A DNA stretch of 64,000 nucleotides from CAYSUS01 sp964434165 (GCA_964434165.1 CAYSUS010000008.1:51758-115757), one strand, 5' to 3'. Shown: positions 24,739-33,854, counted from the first letter of the stretch. The notes: generated from the sequence alone by a model not told the origin. Translations and numbers: made by a program.

Positions 24739-25902
24739 GTGAAACCGCGCCGTATCCTCTTCGCCGCGCATTCCGGCTCGCAAGGCGGGGCAGAATTGTG
24801 TCTCGATACGACCTTGCGCCATCTCGACCGCGAGCGGTTTGAGCCGGTGGTCGTGTTCGCAGGCGAGGGGCCGATGGTCGAGTCGGCGCGAAGCCTGGGA
24901 ATCCACGTCGAGATCATCCCCATGGCCTGGTGGTGGGGCTACGAGCCGAGCCTCTGGCACTACAAGAACGCGCTGGTCAACGGCCCGCGCTGCGTGCGGA
25001 GTCTGCGGCGGCTCTTCCAGCGACTTCAGATCGATCTAGTTCACACCAATACGAGCGTGATCTACGCCGCGGCCCTGGCCGCGCGGCGGGCGGGCCTGCC
25101 CCACGTGTGGCACGTCCACGAGGTGCTCACGCCCCTGCACACCCGGCCCCGCATGCTGCCGCTGGAGTGGATCATGCGCCGCGTGGGCCGCTGGTCCGAC
25201 CGCGTGATCTTCGAGTCGCATAGCGCTCGGGCCTGCTGCGACGGGATCATCGACGAGGGCAAGACGCGCGTCGTCTACAACTCGGTGCGGTTCGCCGGAC
25301 AGGAGCCAGGGGACAGGAGTCAGGAGTCGGGGGACAGGGGGCCGGGGTCGGGAGACGGAGTCTGCACGGTGGTATGGGTTGGCCAGCTCCGAGAGCGAAA
25401 GAACCCGCTGATGCTCATAAGGGCGATTCCGCGCATGCAGCATGCTGCGGCGTGCCGCTTCGTGCTGGCCGGCGAGGGGCCGCTGAAGGCGGAGGTGGAG
25501 GCCGAGATCGACCGGCAGGGGCTGGGCCGGCAGTGCACGCTGCTGCCGTTTCAGGGAGACGTGCGTCCCTTGCTTCAGTCGGCCGACGTGCTCGCGCTCA
25601 CCTCGCGCGAGGAGTCGTTCGGCCTCGTGCTGGTTGAAGCCGCCGCCTACGGCGTGCCCTCGATAGCCACGCGCACGCAGGGCCCGACCGAGATCGTAGT
25701 TGACGGAGAGACCGGGCTGCTGGTCGAGTCCGACGATGAGTCGGCCTTGGCCGCCGCACTCGACCGGCTGGCAACCGAGGTGGAGGTCCGCCGCGCTATG
25801 GGCGGTAGCGCAAAGGAGCGGGCTAACGACCTCTTCTCTGCCAAGAAGAACACGCGCCGCATCGAAGAGATCCTCGACGAGGTCAGCGGTCAAGAGCGAT
25901 GA
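24739..25902 (+). CDS. GT4 glycosyltransferase carrying an in-frame repeat-derived insert
   Basis: The 387-residue protein has a GT-B architecture. The N-terminal domain starts ILFAAHSGSQGGAELCLDTT and contains LVHTNTSVIYAAALA. The C-terminal domain has VWVGQLRERKNPLMLI, VLAGEGPLKAEV and ALTSREESFGLVLVEAAAYG (the EX7E-type motif). Between the domains, residues about 187-207 read EPGDRSQESGDRGPGSGDG, a low-complexity stretch encoded by a tandem purine-rich DNA repeat (25297-25358) not expected in the family. The start is GTG 24739 with GGAAG upstream. The stop overlaps the following acyltransferase start by four bases. The insert falls in the interdomain linker, so the enzyme can still be functional. 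Confidence 0.86.
   Translation: MKPRRILFAAHSGSQGGAELCLDTTLRHLDRERFEPVVVFAGEGPMVESARSLGIHVEIIPMAWWWGYEPSLWHYKNALVNGPRCVRSLRRLFQRLQIDLVHTNTSVIYAAALAARRAGLPHVWHVHEVLTPLHTRPRMLPLEWIMRRVGRWSDRVIFESHSARACCDGIIDEGKTRVVYNSVRFAGQEPGDRSQESGDRGPGSGDGVCTVVWVGQLRERKNPLMLIRAIPRMQHAAACRFVLAGEGPLKAEVEAEIDRQGLGRQCTLLPFQGDVRPLLQSADVLALTSREESFGLVLVEAAAYGVPSIATRTQGPTEIVVDGETGLLVESDDESALAAALDRLATEVEVRRAMGGSAKERANDLFSAKKNTRRIEEILDEVSGQER
25297..25358. repeat. Purine-rich tandem repeat inserted in a glycosyltransferase gene
   Basis: The segment is built from degenerate units of the type GGACAGGAGTCAGG / GTCGGGGGACAGGGG. It keeps the reading frame and encodes the hydrophilic interdomain insert of the GT4 enzyme. 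Similar short GGAGTCAGG-type repeats are, to my knowledge, common in intergenic planctomycete DNA. Confidence 0.75.
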
Positions 25903-26495
25903 AGCGCTTAATGAAGAGCCTGGCCAGCGCGGCGGCACTTCTCGTTGCCTCCCCTGCCGTGCTTGGCTACGGGATGGGCGTCCTGTGCTGTGGTCGTCAA
26001 AGGGCGTTTCCTGGATGGTCGCAACTCATGTCTCTGTTGCCGGGTACCTGCGGTGTGTACGTGCGGCGCGCGTTTCTCCGGTGCGTCTTGCAGCGGTGCG
26101 ACCGCGATGCGTGGATCGGATTCGGCACGCTGCTATCGCACCCGGCCACGTCGATCGGCGAGAACGTCTACATCGGCACGTACTGCGTTCTGGGTGAGGT
26201 AACGCTGGAAGACGACGTGCTGCTCTCCTCGGGGGTGTCCGTGACCAACGGGGCGCACCAGCACGGGATCGACCGGCTCGACGTGCCCATTCGCGAGCAG
26301 CCCGGCCGGTGGCCGCGGATCACGATCGGGCGCGACAGCTGGATCGGCGAGCGCGCGGTGGTGATGGCCGACGTGGGCCGCCACTGCGTGGTCGGTTCCG
26401 GGGCCGTGGTCGTCGAGCCCCTGCCCGATTACGCCGTGGCGGTGGGCGTGCCGGCCCGGGTCGTGCGTTACCGCAAGAACCCGGAGGCCCCGTGA
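25899..26495 (+). CDS. Left-handed beta-helix O-acetyltransferase (serine-acetyltransferase/WcaF-like)
   Basis: The 198-residue product has hexapeptide repeats forming a left-handed beta-helix (GIGENVYIGTYCVLG-like series from about residue 85, then ITIGRDSWIGERAVVMADVG and CVVGSGAVV). It ends in a family-typical AVGVPARVVRYR. An N-terminal hydrophobic segment (about 8-35) precedes it. Such enzymes transfer acetyl from acetyl-CoA to a sugar hydroxyl. The start overlaps the GT4 stop by four bases. The catalytic His is probably the one in NGAHQHG (about residue 120). Likely decorates the polysaccharide with O-acetyl groups. Confidence 0.85.
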   Translation: MKRLMKSLASAAALLVASPAVLGYGMGVLCCGRQRAFPGWSQLMSLLPGTCGVYVRRAFLRCVLQRCDRDAWIGFGTLLSHPATSIGENVYIGTYCVLGEVTLEDDVLLSSGVSVTNGAHQHGIDRLDVPIREQPGRWPRITIGRDSWIGERAVVMADVGRHCVVGSGAVVVEPLPDYAVAVGVPARVVRYRKNPEAP

Positions 26496-26543
26496 ATCCG
26501 GCGGTCGGATTCGCGCCGTCCCGCCGCTTGAAGCGAGGCCGGC

Positions 26544-27410
26544 ATGGGGTTGTCTGAGCAGGTGCTGTACTTCTTGGCCAGAAGCATGAGCCGCGGGAGC
26601 CGGCGCGGGGACGGCTCCGTTGCGACTGCGGCGAGGGCGCGAGGCGAGTATGTGTCGCACCGGGTGGAGCGCAACGAGCATCTGTTTCGGGCGGCCGAGC
26701 AATACGGCGTACCGATCGAGGGACGTGCGGTCCTCGATTTCGGTTGCGGAAACGGTTCGTCCACGCGCGGACTGCTCGATCGCGGGGCGAGCTCCGTGAT
26801 CGGGGTCGATATCAGCGCCGACAACATCGCCTACGCCCGGAGCCACTTCTCCGCCGGTCGCGTCCGGTTCGTTCAGAGCGAGCCTGAGCGGATCCCGCTG
26901 GAAGACGCCTGCGTGGACACGATCGTCAGCTACGACGTGCTGGAGCACGTGGAGCGCCTCGACCTGGTGCTTCAAGAGCTTCACCGCGTTCTGCGGCCGG
27001 CCGGGCGTGCGCTGGCGGGCACCTGGGGATGGAAGCATCCGTTCGCCCATCACCTGTTCAACACGATGCCCGTCCCCTGGGCCCACTGCCTCTGGTCCGA
27101 GAAGACAGTGGTGCGCGTGTGCCGCAGGGTGTACCTCGCTCCGTGGTTCGTGCCCGCGTATCACGACCTGGACGCGGAGGGGAAGCGCAAGCCGAGCAAG
27201 TACCTGGGGGACCGCATTCCGGGGCAACTGAATCGGCTGATGATCCGCGACTTCGAGCGAATCCTCGCGGCCAGCCCTTTCCGGCATCGGATGCATCTGC
27301 TGCCCTTCCGGTCGAAGTGGGCGCGGTGGACCGCAGTCCTGCTCCGCGCTCCGCGGTTGCGGGAGTATGTCACCGGCTACGTCTGGCTCGTGCTCGCGAA
27401 GGATTCATAA
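26544..27410 (+). CDS. Class I SAM-dependent methyltransferase
   Basis: The 288-residue protein has motif I VLDFGCGNGSSTRGLL (about 64-79), GVDISADNIAYA and VSYDVLEHVERLDLVLQELH (about 132-151), and a late VLRPAGRALAGTWGW. These place it in the Methyltransf_11-type group. It lies between an acetyltransferase and the amidotransferase gene, within the sugar cluster, so a sugar or lipid-carrier substrate is likely but unknown. The C-terminal hydrophobic tail (YVTGYVWLVLAK) could associate with the membrane. Confidence 0.82.
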   Translation: MGLSEQVLYFLARSMSRGSRRGDGSVATAARARGEYVSHRVERNEHLFRAAEQYGVPIEGRAVLDFGCGNGSSTRGLLDRGASSVIGVDISADNIAYARSHFSAGRVRFVQSEPERIPLEDACVDTIVSYDVLEHVERLDLVLQELHRVLRPAGRALAGTWGWKHPFAHHLFNTMPVPWAHCLWSEKTVVRVCRRVYLAPWFVPAYHDLDAEGKRKPSKYLGDRIPGQLNRLMIRDFERILAASPFRHRMHLLPFRSKWARWTAVLLRAPRLREYVTGYVWLVLAKDS

Positions 27411-27411
27411 A

Positions 27412-27429
27412 CGCCGGGTGTCCCCGGCG
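27412..27429. other. Short GC-rich hairpin before the amidotransferase gene
   Basis: CGCCGGG (27412-27418) and CCCGGCG (27423-27429) form a perfect 7-bp stem with a 4-base loop, ten bases ahead of ATG 27440. It lacks a following T-run, so it is not a standard terminator and could instead influence translation initiation. Confidence 0.5.
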
Positions 27430-27439
27430 CGACTGGCTT

Positions 27440-29377
27440 ATGTGCGGCATAGCAGGAGTTCTCTATCGCGACCCCCAGCGCCCGGTGCAAGCCGGCGTGC
27501 TGGCGGCCATGGCCGCGGCGGTGGCCCATCGCGGGCCTGACGCCGAGGGCTTCTTCCGCGCACCCGGTGTGGGCCTGGCCCATCGTCGCCTGTCGATCAT
27601 CGACCTGGCCGGCGGCGATCAGCCGATCGGCAGCGAGGACGGCTCCCTCCAGGTCGTGCTCAACGGCGAGATTTATAACTACCGCGAGCTACGTGCCGAG
27701 CTGGTTCAAAAGGGCCATCAGTTTCGCACCGAATCCGATACCGAGGTGCTCGTCCACCTCTACGAAGAGGCCGGCGACGAGCTAGTGCATCGCCTGCGGG
27801 GCATGTTCGCCTTTGCCCTGTGGGACGGGTCGCGGCGGCGCCTGCTGTTCGCCCGGGACCGCGTCGGACTGAAGCCGCTGTACGTCTATCGTGACGCGGA
27901 GAAGCTGCTTTTCGGCTCCGAGTTGAAGGCGATCCTGGCCCATCCCGCCGTGGACCGCTCGATCGACCCCGCCGCGGTCGAGGACTTTCTCACCTGGGGC
28001 ATGATCCCCGGGAAGCGCTCGATCTTCTCGCGCGCCGAGAAGCTTTCGTCCGGCCACGTGCTGGCGGTGACGGCCGACTCGCTCGACGCCTTGCCCCGCC
28101 GCTACTGGGAATTGCACATCCACACGGACCGTGCTCGCTCGCTCGACCAGTGGCAGGAGGCGGTCCGGGCCAAGGTCGAGGAGACGGTCGAGGCCCACCG
28201 CGTGGCCGACGTGCCCGTCGGGGCGTTCTTGAGCGGCGGGCTCGATTCCAGCGTTATGGTGGCGGTGCAGAGCCGCCTGGCAAGCGAGCCGGTCGAGACG
28301 TTCTCGGTCGGGTTTCGCGAGGCGGCTTTTGACGAGCTCCGCTACGCCCGGAAGGTGGCCGAGCGCTTCGGCACCCAGCACACGGAAGAGATCGTCACGC
28401 CCGAGGCGGCGGCCGGGCTGGATGACCTGGTGTGGTTCTACGACGAGCCGTTTGCCGATAGCTCGGCCCTGCCCACGATGTACGTGGCCCGCCTTGCCCG
28501 CCGCCGCGTGAAGGTGGTGATCTCCGGCGACGGCGGCGACGAGGCGTTCGGCGGATACGCCCGCTACGCGCACGACCTCAGAGAAGCGGCGCTACGGCGT
28601 CGCCTGCCTGGCTGGCTGCGGCGCGGGCTTCTGGGTCCTCTTGCGAGGCTCTGGCCCAAGGCCGACTGGCTGCCCCGTCCGCTGCGTCTGAAGACGGCGA
28701 TGACCAATCTCTCGCTCGGCGCGGCGGACGCCTACGCGAACACCCTGGCCGTGTGCCGGCGCCCGCTACGGCATTGGCTACTGAACCCCGACCTAGCCGC
28801 GGCCCTCGCCGGCTATCGGCCCGAGGAAGCCGTGATTGCCCCGTTTGGCACGGCTCCGCGCGGCGACGCCCTGGCCGGCATGATCGCCGCGGACGTGGGC
28901 ACCCTTCTGCCGGACGACTTCCTCGTCAAGGTCGATCGGGCGAGCATGTCGGTGGGGCTGGAGGTGCGGCCGCCGTTGGTCGATCACGAGCTGTTGGAGT
29001 TCGCCGCGGCGATCCCTTCGGAGCTGAAGGTCCGCGGCGGATGCACGAAGTGGCTCTTCAAGAAGGCCTTCGAGCACCAGTTGCCCGAGGGCCTGTCCTG
29101 GCGAACCAAGCAGGGCTTCGACGTCCCGGTCGATGCCTGGCTCCGCGGGCCGTTGCGCGAGGTGTTCGAGGAGTCGGTGCTGCGCTCCGGCGCTCGCATC
29201 GAGCCACTCGTCGAGCGCTCCACTGCCGCGCGGCTCTACCGCGATCACCGGCGGGGCATCGGGCGTCACGGGCCGGTTCTGTGGTCGCTGCTGGTGCTTG
29301 CCCGATGGGCCGAAGCGTTCCTCGGCGGAGAAGGGGTCGGGAGTCGTTTCTCGAATCACCATGCCCCCTCACGGTGA
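27440..29377 (+). CDS. XrtA/PEP-CTERM-system amidotransferase (asparagine-synthase fold)
   Basis: The 645-residue enzyme starts MCGIAGVLYR, exposing the N-terminal nucleophile Cys2 after Met removal. Its glutaminase domain continues with AHRGPDAEG, HRRLSIIDLAGG and LNGEIYNYRELR. The synthetase domain has the ATP PP-loop SGGLDSS (265-271) and ISGDGGDEAFGGYARY. It matches the amidotransferase found in exosortase-A polysaccharide loci, thought to amidate a sugar carboxyl group of the polymer or a precursor. The last residues (GGEGVGSRFSNHHAPSR) are encoded by repeat copy B at 29333, so the natural C-terminus has probably been extended by the repeat. Confidence 0.92.
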   Translation: MCGIAGVLYRDPQRPVQAGVLAAMAAAVAHRGPDAEGFFRAPGVGLAHRRLSIIDLAGGDQPIGSEDGSLQVVLNGEIYNYRELRAELVQKGHQFRTESDTEVLVHLYEEAGDELVHRLRGMFAFALWDGSRRRLLFARDRVGLKPLYVYRDAEKLLFGSELKAILAHPAVDRSIDPAAVEDFLTWGMIPGKRSIFSRAEKLSSGHVLAVTADSLDALPRRYWELHIHTDRARSLDQWQEAVRAKVEETVEAHRVADVPVGAFLSGGLDSSVMVAVQSRLASEPVETFSVGFREAAFDELRYARKVAERFGTQHTEEIVTPEAAAGLDDLVWFYDEPFADSSALPTMYVARLARRRVKVVISGDGGDEAFGGYARYAHDLREAALRRRLPGWLRRGLLGPLARLWPKADWLPRPLRLKTAMTNLSLGAADAYANTLAVCRRPLRHWLLNPDLAAALAGYRPEEAVIAPFGTAPRGDALAGMIAADVGTLLPDDFLVKVDRASMSVGLEVRPPLVDHELLEFAAAIPSELKVRGGCTKWLFKKAFEHQLPEGLSWRTKQGFDVPVDAWLRGPLREVFEESVLRSGARIEPLVERSTAARLYRDHRRGIGRHGPVLWSLLVLARWAEAFLGGEGVGSRFSNHHAPSR

Positions 29378-29406
29378 GTCGCCACGAGAAATGACCCCCG
29401 ACCCTG
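29333..29406. repeat. Dispersed imperfect inverted repeat, copy B
   Basis: The left arm at 29333-29360 (GGGGTCGGGAGTCGTTTCTC...) is complementary to the right arm at 29384-29405 (ACGAGAAATGACCCCCGACC...), with about 18 of 21 positions pairing. It covers the last codons of the amidotransferase gene and contains both candidate ATG starts (29361 and 29391) of the next membrane protein. The best preserved copy of the family. Confidence 0.8.
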
Positions 29407-30482
29407 CCGAACGAGGCCTGACGTCGCGGACGCGTGAAACCCCGACCGCGGCGGGCCGATGGCGCCGGCCCGGGGCCCGGCTGGGCGCGGCCCTGGTCTT
29501 CCTGGCGCTAGGATGTTCGCTCTATACGGTGTTCAAGCCCTTCAATCTCGCCTCGGACTGGCGTCCGGCCCAGCAGTGGGCTGTGCACCGCCGTGTCCTG
29601 GCCGGCGAGGAGGTCGCGCCGTCGCAGTACCAGATGTACGTCCACGACCAGGTGTTGGAAGCCCTGTTCCGGCACGTGCCCGGCAGGACGGCCGCGCGGT
29701 TCGCGGCCGTCCACGTCGCCTACTACGCGGCCGGCATGTTCGTCTTCATGGGGCTGCTGTACCGCCTGTGCCTGCGCTACTCGGCGCCGGGCGCGGTGGG
29801 CGCGTGTCTTTACCTCGTCGCGTGCTTCCCCGTGTTCTGGTACGACAACCACTACCACCCGGGCGATCCCTGGGGCGCGGCCCTGGCTGTGCTGCTCGTG
29901 GAAAGCGTCCTCGACGGACGGCGCGGCGCGGGCTACCTCGGGCTGCTTCTGGTGTCGGGGTTCGTCTGGGAGAAGCACGTGTTTCTGCCGGTTTCCGTGG
30001 CCGCGGCCGAGTGGCTCCGCCGCGACGGCCGCCGCACGACGGCCGGCATCGTCGGCGAGATGATCGCGGCATGCGCTTTCGCCGGGGCGGGGCAGATCGT
30101 GCTCCGGATGTGGCTGGGGACCGCGCGGGCGTGGGGCGGTCCGACCTTGACCGAGAACCTCGCGTCGGTGCCGCTGTACCTGGCCGGCGTGGCCGTGGTG
30201 TTCGGGCCGGCACTCGCCTTCCAGATAACGCGGCCGCAGCGCACGCCGCTGGTGATTCGCACGCTCACGGCCCAGTTGCCGTTCTGGATGGCGATCTACC
30301 TGGTCTTCGGCGGCTGGGTCTGCGAGATGCGGGGCATCCTCGTCCTCGTGCCCTATACCTGGCCCGCCGCCGCGCTGGCGATCGACCGCTGGGTGGTGCA
30401 CGCCGGGCGGCAGACCTCACAGCAGGGCGAAGTGCCGCCTGCGCATCCCTCTCGACCGCCCGGCTCGCCCGGAGAAACCTGA
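29391..30482 (+). CDS. Polytopic membrane protein of unknown function in the polysaccharide cluster
   Basis: The 363-residue product has about eight predicted membrane segments, for example LGAALVFLALGCSLYTVF near the N-terminus, AAGMFVFMGLLYRL, LTAQLPFWMAIYLVFGGWVC, and ILVLVPYTWPAAALAI. I recognise no enzymatic motif. Isolated similarity to GT39/DUF membrane glycosyltransferases is suggested by a YDNHYHPGDPWGAALAVLL stretch after the third helix. It starts inside repeat copy B; ATG 29391 or ATG 29361 are equally possible, and the first 30 residues are repeat-derived. The gene overlaps or abuts the amidotransferase stop at 29377. It ends 18 bases before the next GTG start. Confidence 0.68.
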   Translation: MTPDPAERGLTSRTRETPTAAGRWRRPGARLGAALVFLALGCSLYTVFKPFNLASDWRPAQQWAVHRRVLAGEEVAPSQYQMYVHDQVLEALFRHVPGRTAARFAAVHVAYYAAGMFVFMGLLYRLCLRYSAPGAVGACLYLVACFPVFWYDNHYHPGDPWGAALAVLLVESVLDGRRGAGYLGLLLVSGFVWEKHVFLPVSVAAAEWLRRDGRRTTAGIVGEMIAACAFAGAGQIVLRMWLGTARAWGGPTLTENLASVPLYLAGVAVVFGPALAFQITRPQRTPLVIRTLTAQLPFWMAIYLVFGGWVCEMRGILVLVPYTWPAAALAIDRWVVHAGRQTSQQGEVPPAHPSRPPGSPGET

Positions 30483-30500
30483 GCCGTCGATCCCCCGCCT

Positions 30501-33122
30501 GTGCCGGCCATCCCGATTCGTATCACCTGCCCGACAGCCGCCGCGCACGCGCCGCACCCGATAACCTTCGGCGTGCCGATCGCGCGGGGGCGGATGTCGG
30601 AGCCGGAGCCCATGCACCTGGCCTGCGCCGACCGGGCCGAGCCGGTTCAGACCGAGGTCCTCGCCCGCTGGAACGACTGCAGTGTGAAGTGGCTGCTGGT
30701 GGATGCGATCCTTCGCGGCGTGGAGCCGGGTACCTCCGACTGGACGCTGGAGTCGTCTCCCGGGCCCTCGGGCGTCGCCGCGATCGACATCGTGCGCCAC
30801 GGCGACTCGATCCACGTGGACACCGGAGCGCTCGCGGCGGAGGTGCTTGCCGTGCCTTTCTGGACGGTCCGCAGCGTGATGGTCGAAGGCGTGGAGGTCA
30901 CCGAGGCGCCGGCGATCCGCGCCGAGCTGGCCCTGCCTCGGCGCGGGCGCGACCTGCGCCCGGCGCTGTTCGAGCCGCACCGTCTGGAAGTCGAGACGGC
31001 GGGGCCGCTCCGGGCGACACTCCTGGCCGAGGGTGAGTGTCTTGACACCGGGGGGCTTCGATTTCGGGTGAGGACGTGCTTCTTTGCCGGCACCGGCCTG
31101 GCGCGCGTGCGAGTGACGGTGCACAATCCCCGCCGCGCCCGGCACCGCGGCGGACTGTGGGACCTCGGCGATCCGGGGTCGATCGTGCTGAACGATCTTG
31201 TGCTCCAAACGCGACTGGCCGGCGCGGCCCTGGCGGCGTTTGTCCGGCCCGAGGCCGATGGGCCGGTCGCTGCGCTCGACCAGGCGCCGTGGTTGCTCCA
31301 TCAGGAATCGAGCGGTGGGGAGAACTGGCGAAGCCGCAACCACATCGATCGCCAGGGGCGGGTCCCTTGCCGCTTTCGCGGCTATCGAGTGCGCAGCCCG
31401 AAGGGAGAGCACTCGGGCCTGCGGGCGTCGCCGGTGATCGTCGTCGAGACCGAGTCCGCCCGGCTCACGGCCGCCGTTCCGGAGTTCTGGCAGCAGTTTC
31501 CCAAATCGCTGGAGTTGGACGGCTCGTGCGTGTCGATCGGTCTGTTTCCGGGAGGCGGGCCGGACGGGATCGAGCTGCAAGGGGGCGAGCGCAAGACCCA
31601 CACAGTGTGGCTTTGCTTCGAGCCGGCCGGCCAGGAGTCGCCGGACCGGACGGGCACGACGCCGCTGGACTGGGTCCACTTGCCCGCCCGCGTTGCCTGT
31701 CCGCCCCAGTGGTATGCCGCCTCAGGCGTGGCGGCGCCCTTTCTTCCGGCCGCCGAGGCCACCGACGAGCGGCTTGGCACCTACCTGGGCGCGGCCGCGT
31801 TCGGGCCCGGCGGCGTTTTGGCCCGGCGCGAGGTCGTGGACGAGTACGGCTGGCGCCATTACGGGGAGGTGTATGCCGACCACGAGAACGCTCACTACCC
31901 AGGCCCCAAGCCGGTCATTTCGCACTATAACAACCAGTTCGACGTCGTGCTGGGCGCCATCCTCCAACAGATGCGGAGCGGAGACGCGCGCTGGGCCGAC
32001 CTTTGGGAGCCGCTCGCCCGGCACGTCATCGACATCGACATCTACCATACGGACGAAGACCGATCGGCCTACCGCGGCGGACTGTTCTGGCTGACCGACC
32101 ACTACCGCAGCGCCGAAACCGCCACGCACCGGACGTACTCGGGGGCGAACCGGCCCAAGCACGGAAAACCCTACGGGGGCGGTCCCGGGGCAGAGCACAA
32201 CTACGCCACGGGGCTGTTGCACGCCTACTATCTCACCGGCAGTCGCGACGCCCTGGAGGCCGTCCTCGGGCTGGCCGACTGGGTGATTGCCATGGACGAC
32301 GGCGCGCAGACCGTGTTCGGGCTCTTCGACCGCTGCCCGACCGGCCTGGCCAGCGCCACCCGATCGCCCGACTACCACGGCCCCGGGCGCGGGGCTGCCA
32401 ACTCCATCAACACGCTGCTCGATGGCTGGCAGGCCGCCGGCGACCGCAAGTACCTGGATAAGGCCGAGGAGTTGATCCGCCGCACGATCCACCCGGCCGA
32501 CGACGTGGCGGCACGCGACTTGCTCGATGTCGAGAACCGCTGGTCGTACACGATGCACCTGGCGGCCGTCGCTCGATATCTGGATGTGAAGATCGAGTTG
32601 AATGAGCTTGACTTCATGTACGGATACGCACAAGCCGCCCTGGTGCGCTACGCCGAGTGGATGGTGGATAACGAAACCCCCTACTTCGACAATCCCGAGA
32701 AGCTGGAGTATCCGACCGAGGCGTGGGCCGTCCAGGAGCTTCGCAAGGCCAACGCCCTGCGCCTGGCCGCCCGGCACGCCGACGAGCCGCTCCGCGCCCG
32801 GCTGCTCGGGCGGGGAGGGGAGCTGGCCGACCGGGCGTGGGACGACCTCCTGCGGTTCGAGTCGCGTGGCACGGCGCGTGCGGTGGCCGTGATGCTCGTC
32901 GAGGGGCTGCGCGACGCGCGGTTCCGGGAGGCGCCCGAGCCGCCCGCCCCGCGCCTGCCGGGCCGCCACGATTTCGGCCTGCCCGAGGAGTTCGTGCCCC
33001 AGCGGCAGCGCGTGCTGCGGAGTCTGACGACGTTCTCGGGCCTGGCCCGGGCGGCGGCCGTGCTGGTCAACCCGTGCAACTGGCCGCGCATGGTCCGCCT
33101 GGCCGCGGCGGCAAGGAACTGA
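30501..33122 (+). CDS. Large PcRGLX/RIFT-barrel-like protein resembling exo-rhamnogalacturonan lyases
   Basis: The 873-residue protein opens with ITFGVPIARGRMSEPEPMHL and TEVLARWNDCSVKWLLVDA. I recognise this as the N-terminal domain of the exo-rhamnogalacturonan-lyase/RIFT-barrel family. A beta-rich middle part (about 100-390) is followed by an alpha-toroid-like part (about 430-760) with HYGEVYADHENAHYPGPKPV, HYNNQFDVVLGAILQQM and YSGANRPKHGKPYGGGPGAE. No signal peptide is visible, so it is predicted to be cytoplasmic. GTG 30501 is the start. Its presence in a biosynthetic cluster suggests lysis or editing of a uronic-acid-containing glycan, but activity is not shown. It could instead be a heparinase-like or hydrolase relative. 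Confidence 0.7.
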   Translation: MPAIPIRITCPTAAAHAPHPITFGVPIARGRMSEPEPMHLACADRAEPVQTEVLARWNDCSVKWLLVDAILRGVEPGTSDWTLESSPGPSGVAAIDIVRHGDSIHVDTGALAAEVLAVPFWTVRSVMVEGVEVTEAPAIRAELALPRRGRDLRPALFEPHRLEVETAGPLRATLLAEGECLDTGGLRFRVRTCFFAGTGLARVRVTVHNPRRARHRGGLWDLGDPGSIVLNDLVLQTRLAGAALAAFVRPEADGPVAALDQAPWLLHQESSGGENWRSRNHIDRQGRVPCRFRGYRVRSPKGEHSGLRASPVIVVETESARLTAAVPEFWQQFPKSLELDGSCVSIGLFPGGGPDGIELQGGERKTHTVWLCFEPAGQESPDRTGTTPLDWVHLPARVACPPQWYAASGVAAPFLPAAEATDERLGTYLGAAAFGPGGVLARREVVDEYGWRHYGEVYADHENAHYPGPKPVISHYNNQFDVVLGAILQQMRSGDARWADLWEPLARHVIDIDIYHTDEDRSAYRGGLFWLTDHYRSAETATHRTYSGANRPKHGKPYGGGPGAEHNYATGLLHAYYLTGSRDALEAVLGLADWVIAMDDGAQTVFGLFDRCPTGLASATRSPDYHGPGRGAANSINTLLDGWQAAGDRKYLDKAEELIRRTIHPADDVAARDLLDVENRWSYTMHLAAVARYLDVKIELNELDFMYGYAQAALVRYAEWMVDNETPYFDNPEKLEYPTEAWAVQELRKANALRLAARHADEPLRARLLGRGGELADRAWDDLLRFESRGTARAVAVMLVEGLRDARFREAPEPPAPRLPGRHDFGLPEEFVPQRQRVLRSLTTFSGLARAAAVLVNPCNWPRMVRLAAAARN

Positions 33123-33142
33123 ATCGCAAGACGACCGGCTGC

Positions 33143-33700
33143 ATGCTGCGAATCCTGTTTCCCGATCTGTATGTGGCTTGCGTCGTGGAATTCACCGTGG
33201 ACCGGATCCGCGAGCTCGGGATCGACGCCCTGTTGCTGGACGTGGACTGCACGCTCAAGCGATACACCTCCGAACACCCGGAGCCGGACGTGACGGCGTG
33301 GCTCGCTGAGCTCCGCACGGCGGGGATCGGCCTGTGCCTGGTCTCCAACGGGCGCGGGCGGCGGATCGGGTGCACCGCCGAGCGCCTCGGGCTGCCGTTC
33401 GTGGCCAAGGCCCTCAAGCCGCTGCCGCTGGGCTGCTGGAGGGCGGCGCGGTTGATCGGCGCGGACCGGCGGCGCACGGCGATGGTCGGCGATCAGGTCT
33501 ATGCCGACGTCATGGCCGGCAACCTGGCCGGCATGCTCAGCGTGCTTGTCCGGCCGATCCACCCCGAAGAGGAGCCCTGGTTCACCCGCCTGAAGCGCCC
33601 CCTGGAGCGGCCCGTGCTTCGCTGGCTCGATCGCCGCGAGCGACAGCGGCGTCGATCGTCACAACCGGAACAGCCGGCGTTGCCGGTCCAACGCGGGTGA
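33143..33700 (+). CDS. YqeG-family HAD phosphatase
   Basis: The 185-residue product begins MLRILFPDLYVACVVEFTVD and shows the HAD nucleophile LLLDVDCTLKRY (second Asp is the acid/base), LVSNG, KALKPLP and the acidic VGDQVYADVMAGN. These match YqeG-type HAD-IIIA phosphatases, some of which act on lipid phosphates. The last roughly 25 residues are basic and low-complexity. It lies upstream of a UbiA-family gene resembling decaprenyl-phosphate phosphoribosyltransferase, so dephosphorylation of a polyprenyl-phosphoryl sugar-5-phosphate is a possible role, inferred only from position. Confidence 0.8.
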   Translation: MLRILFPDLYVACVVEFTVDRIRELGIDALLLDVDCTLKRYTSEHPEPDVTAWLAELRTAGIGLCLVSNGRGRRIGCTAERLGLPFVAKALKPLPLGCWRAARLIGADRRRTAMVGDQVYADVMAGNLAGMLSVLVRPIHPEEEPWFTRLKRPLERPVLRWLDRRERQRRRSSQPEQPALPVQRG

Positions 33701-33854
33701 TCGCGGTTCCGGTGCCGAACCTCGGGTGGCGCTGGCTGCTCGCTCGGGTGTCACGGGCCGCTTGCGAGCCAGGGGTTGCGCCGAAGGCCAGGAGGCTCGC
33801 CGACCCCACGGATTCGGGCCGGCGCGCTTCACCTCGCGGCGGTAGAGTAGAAGG

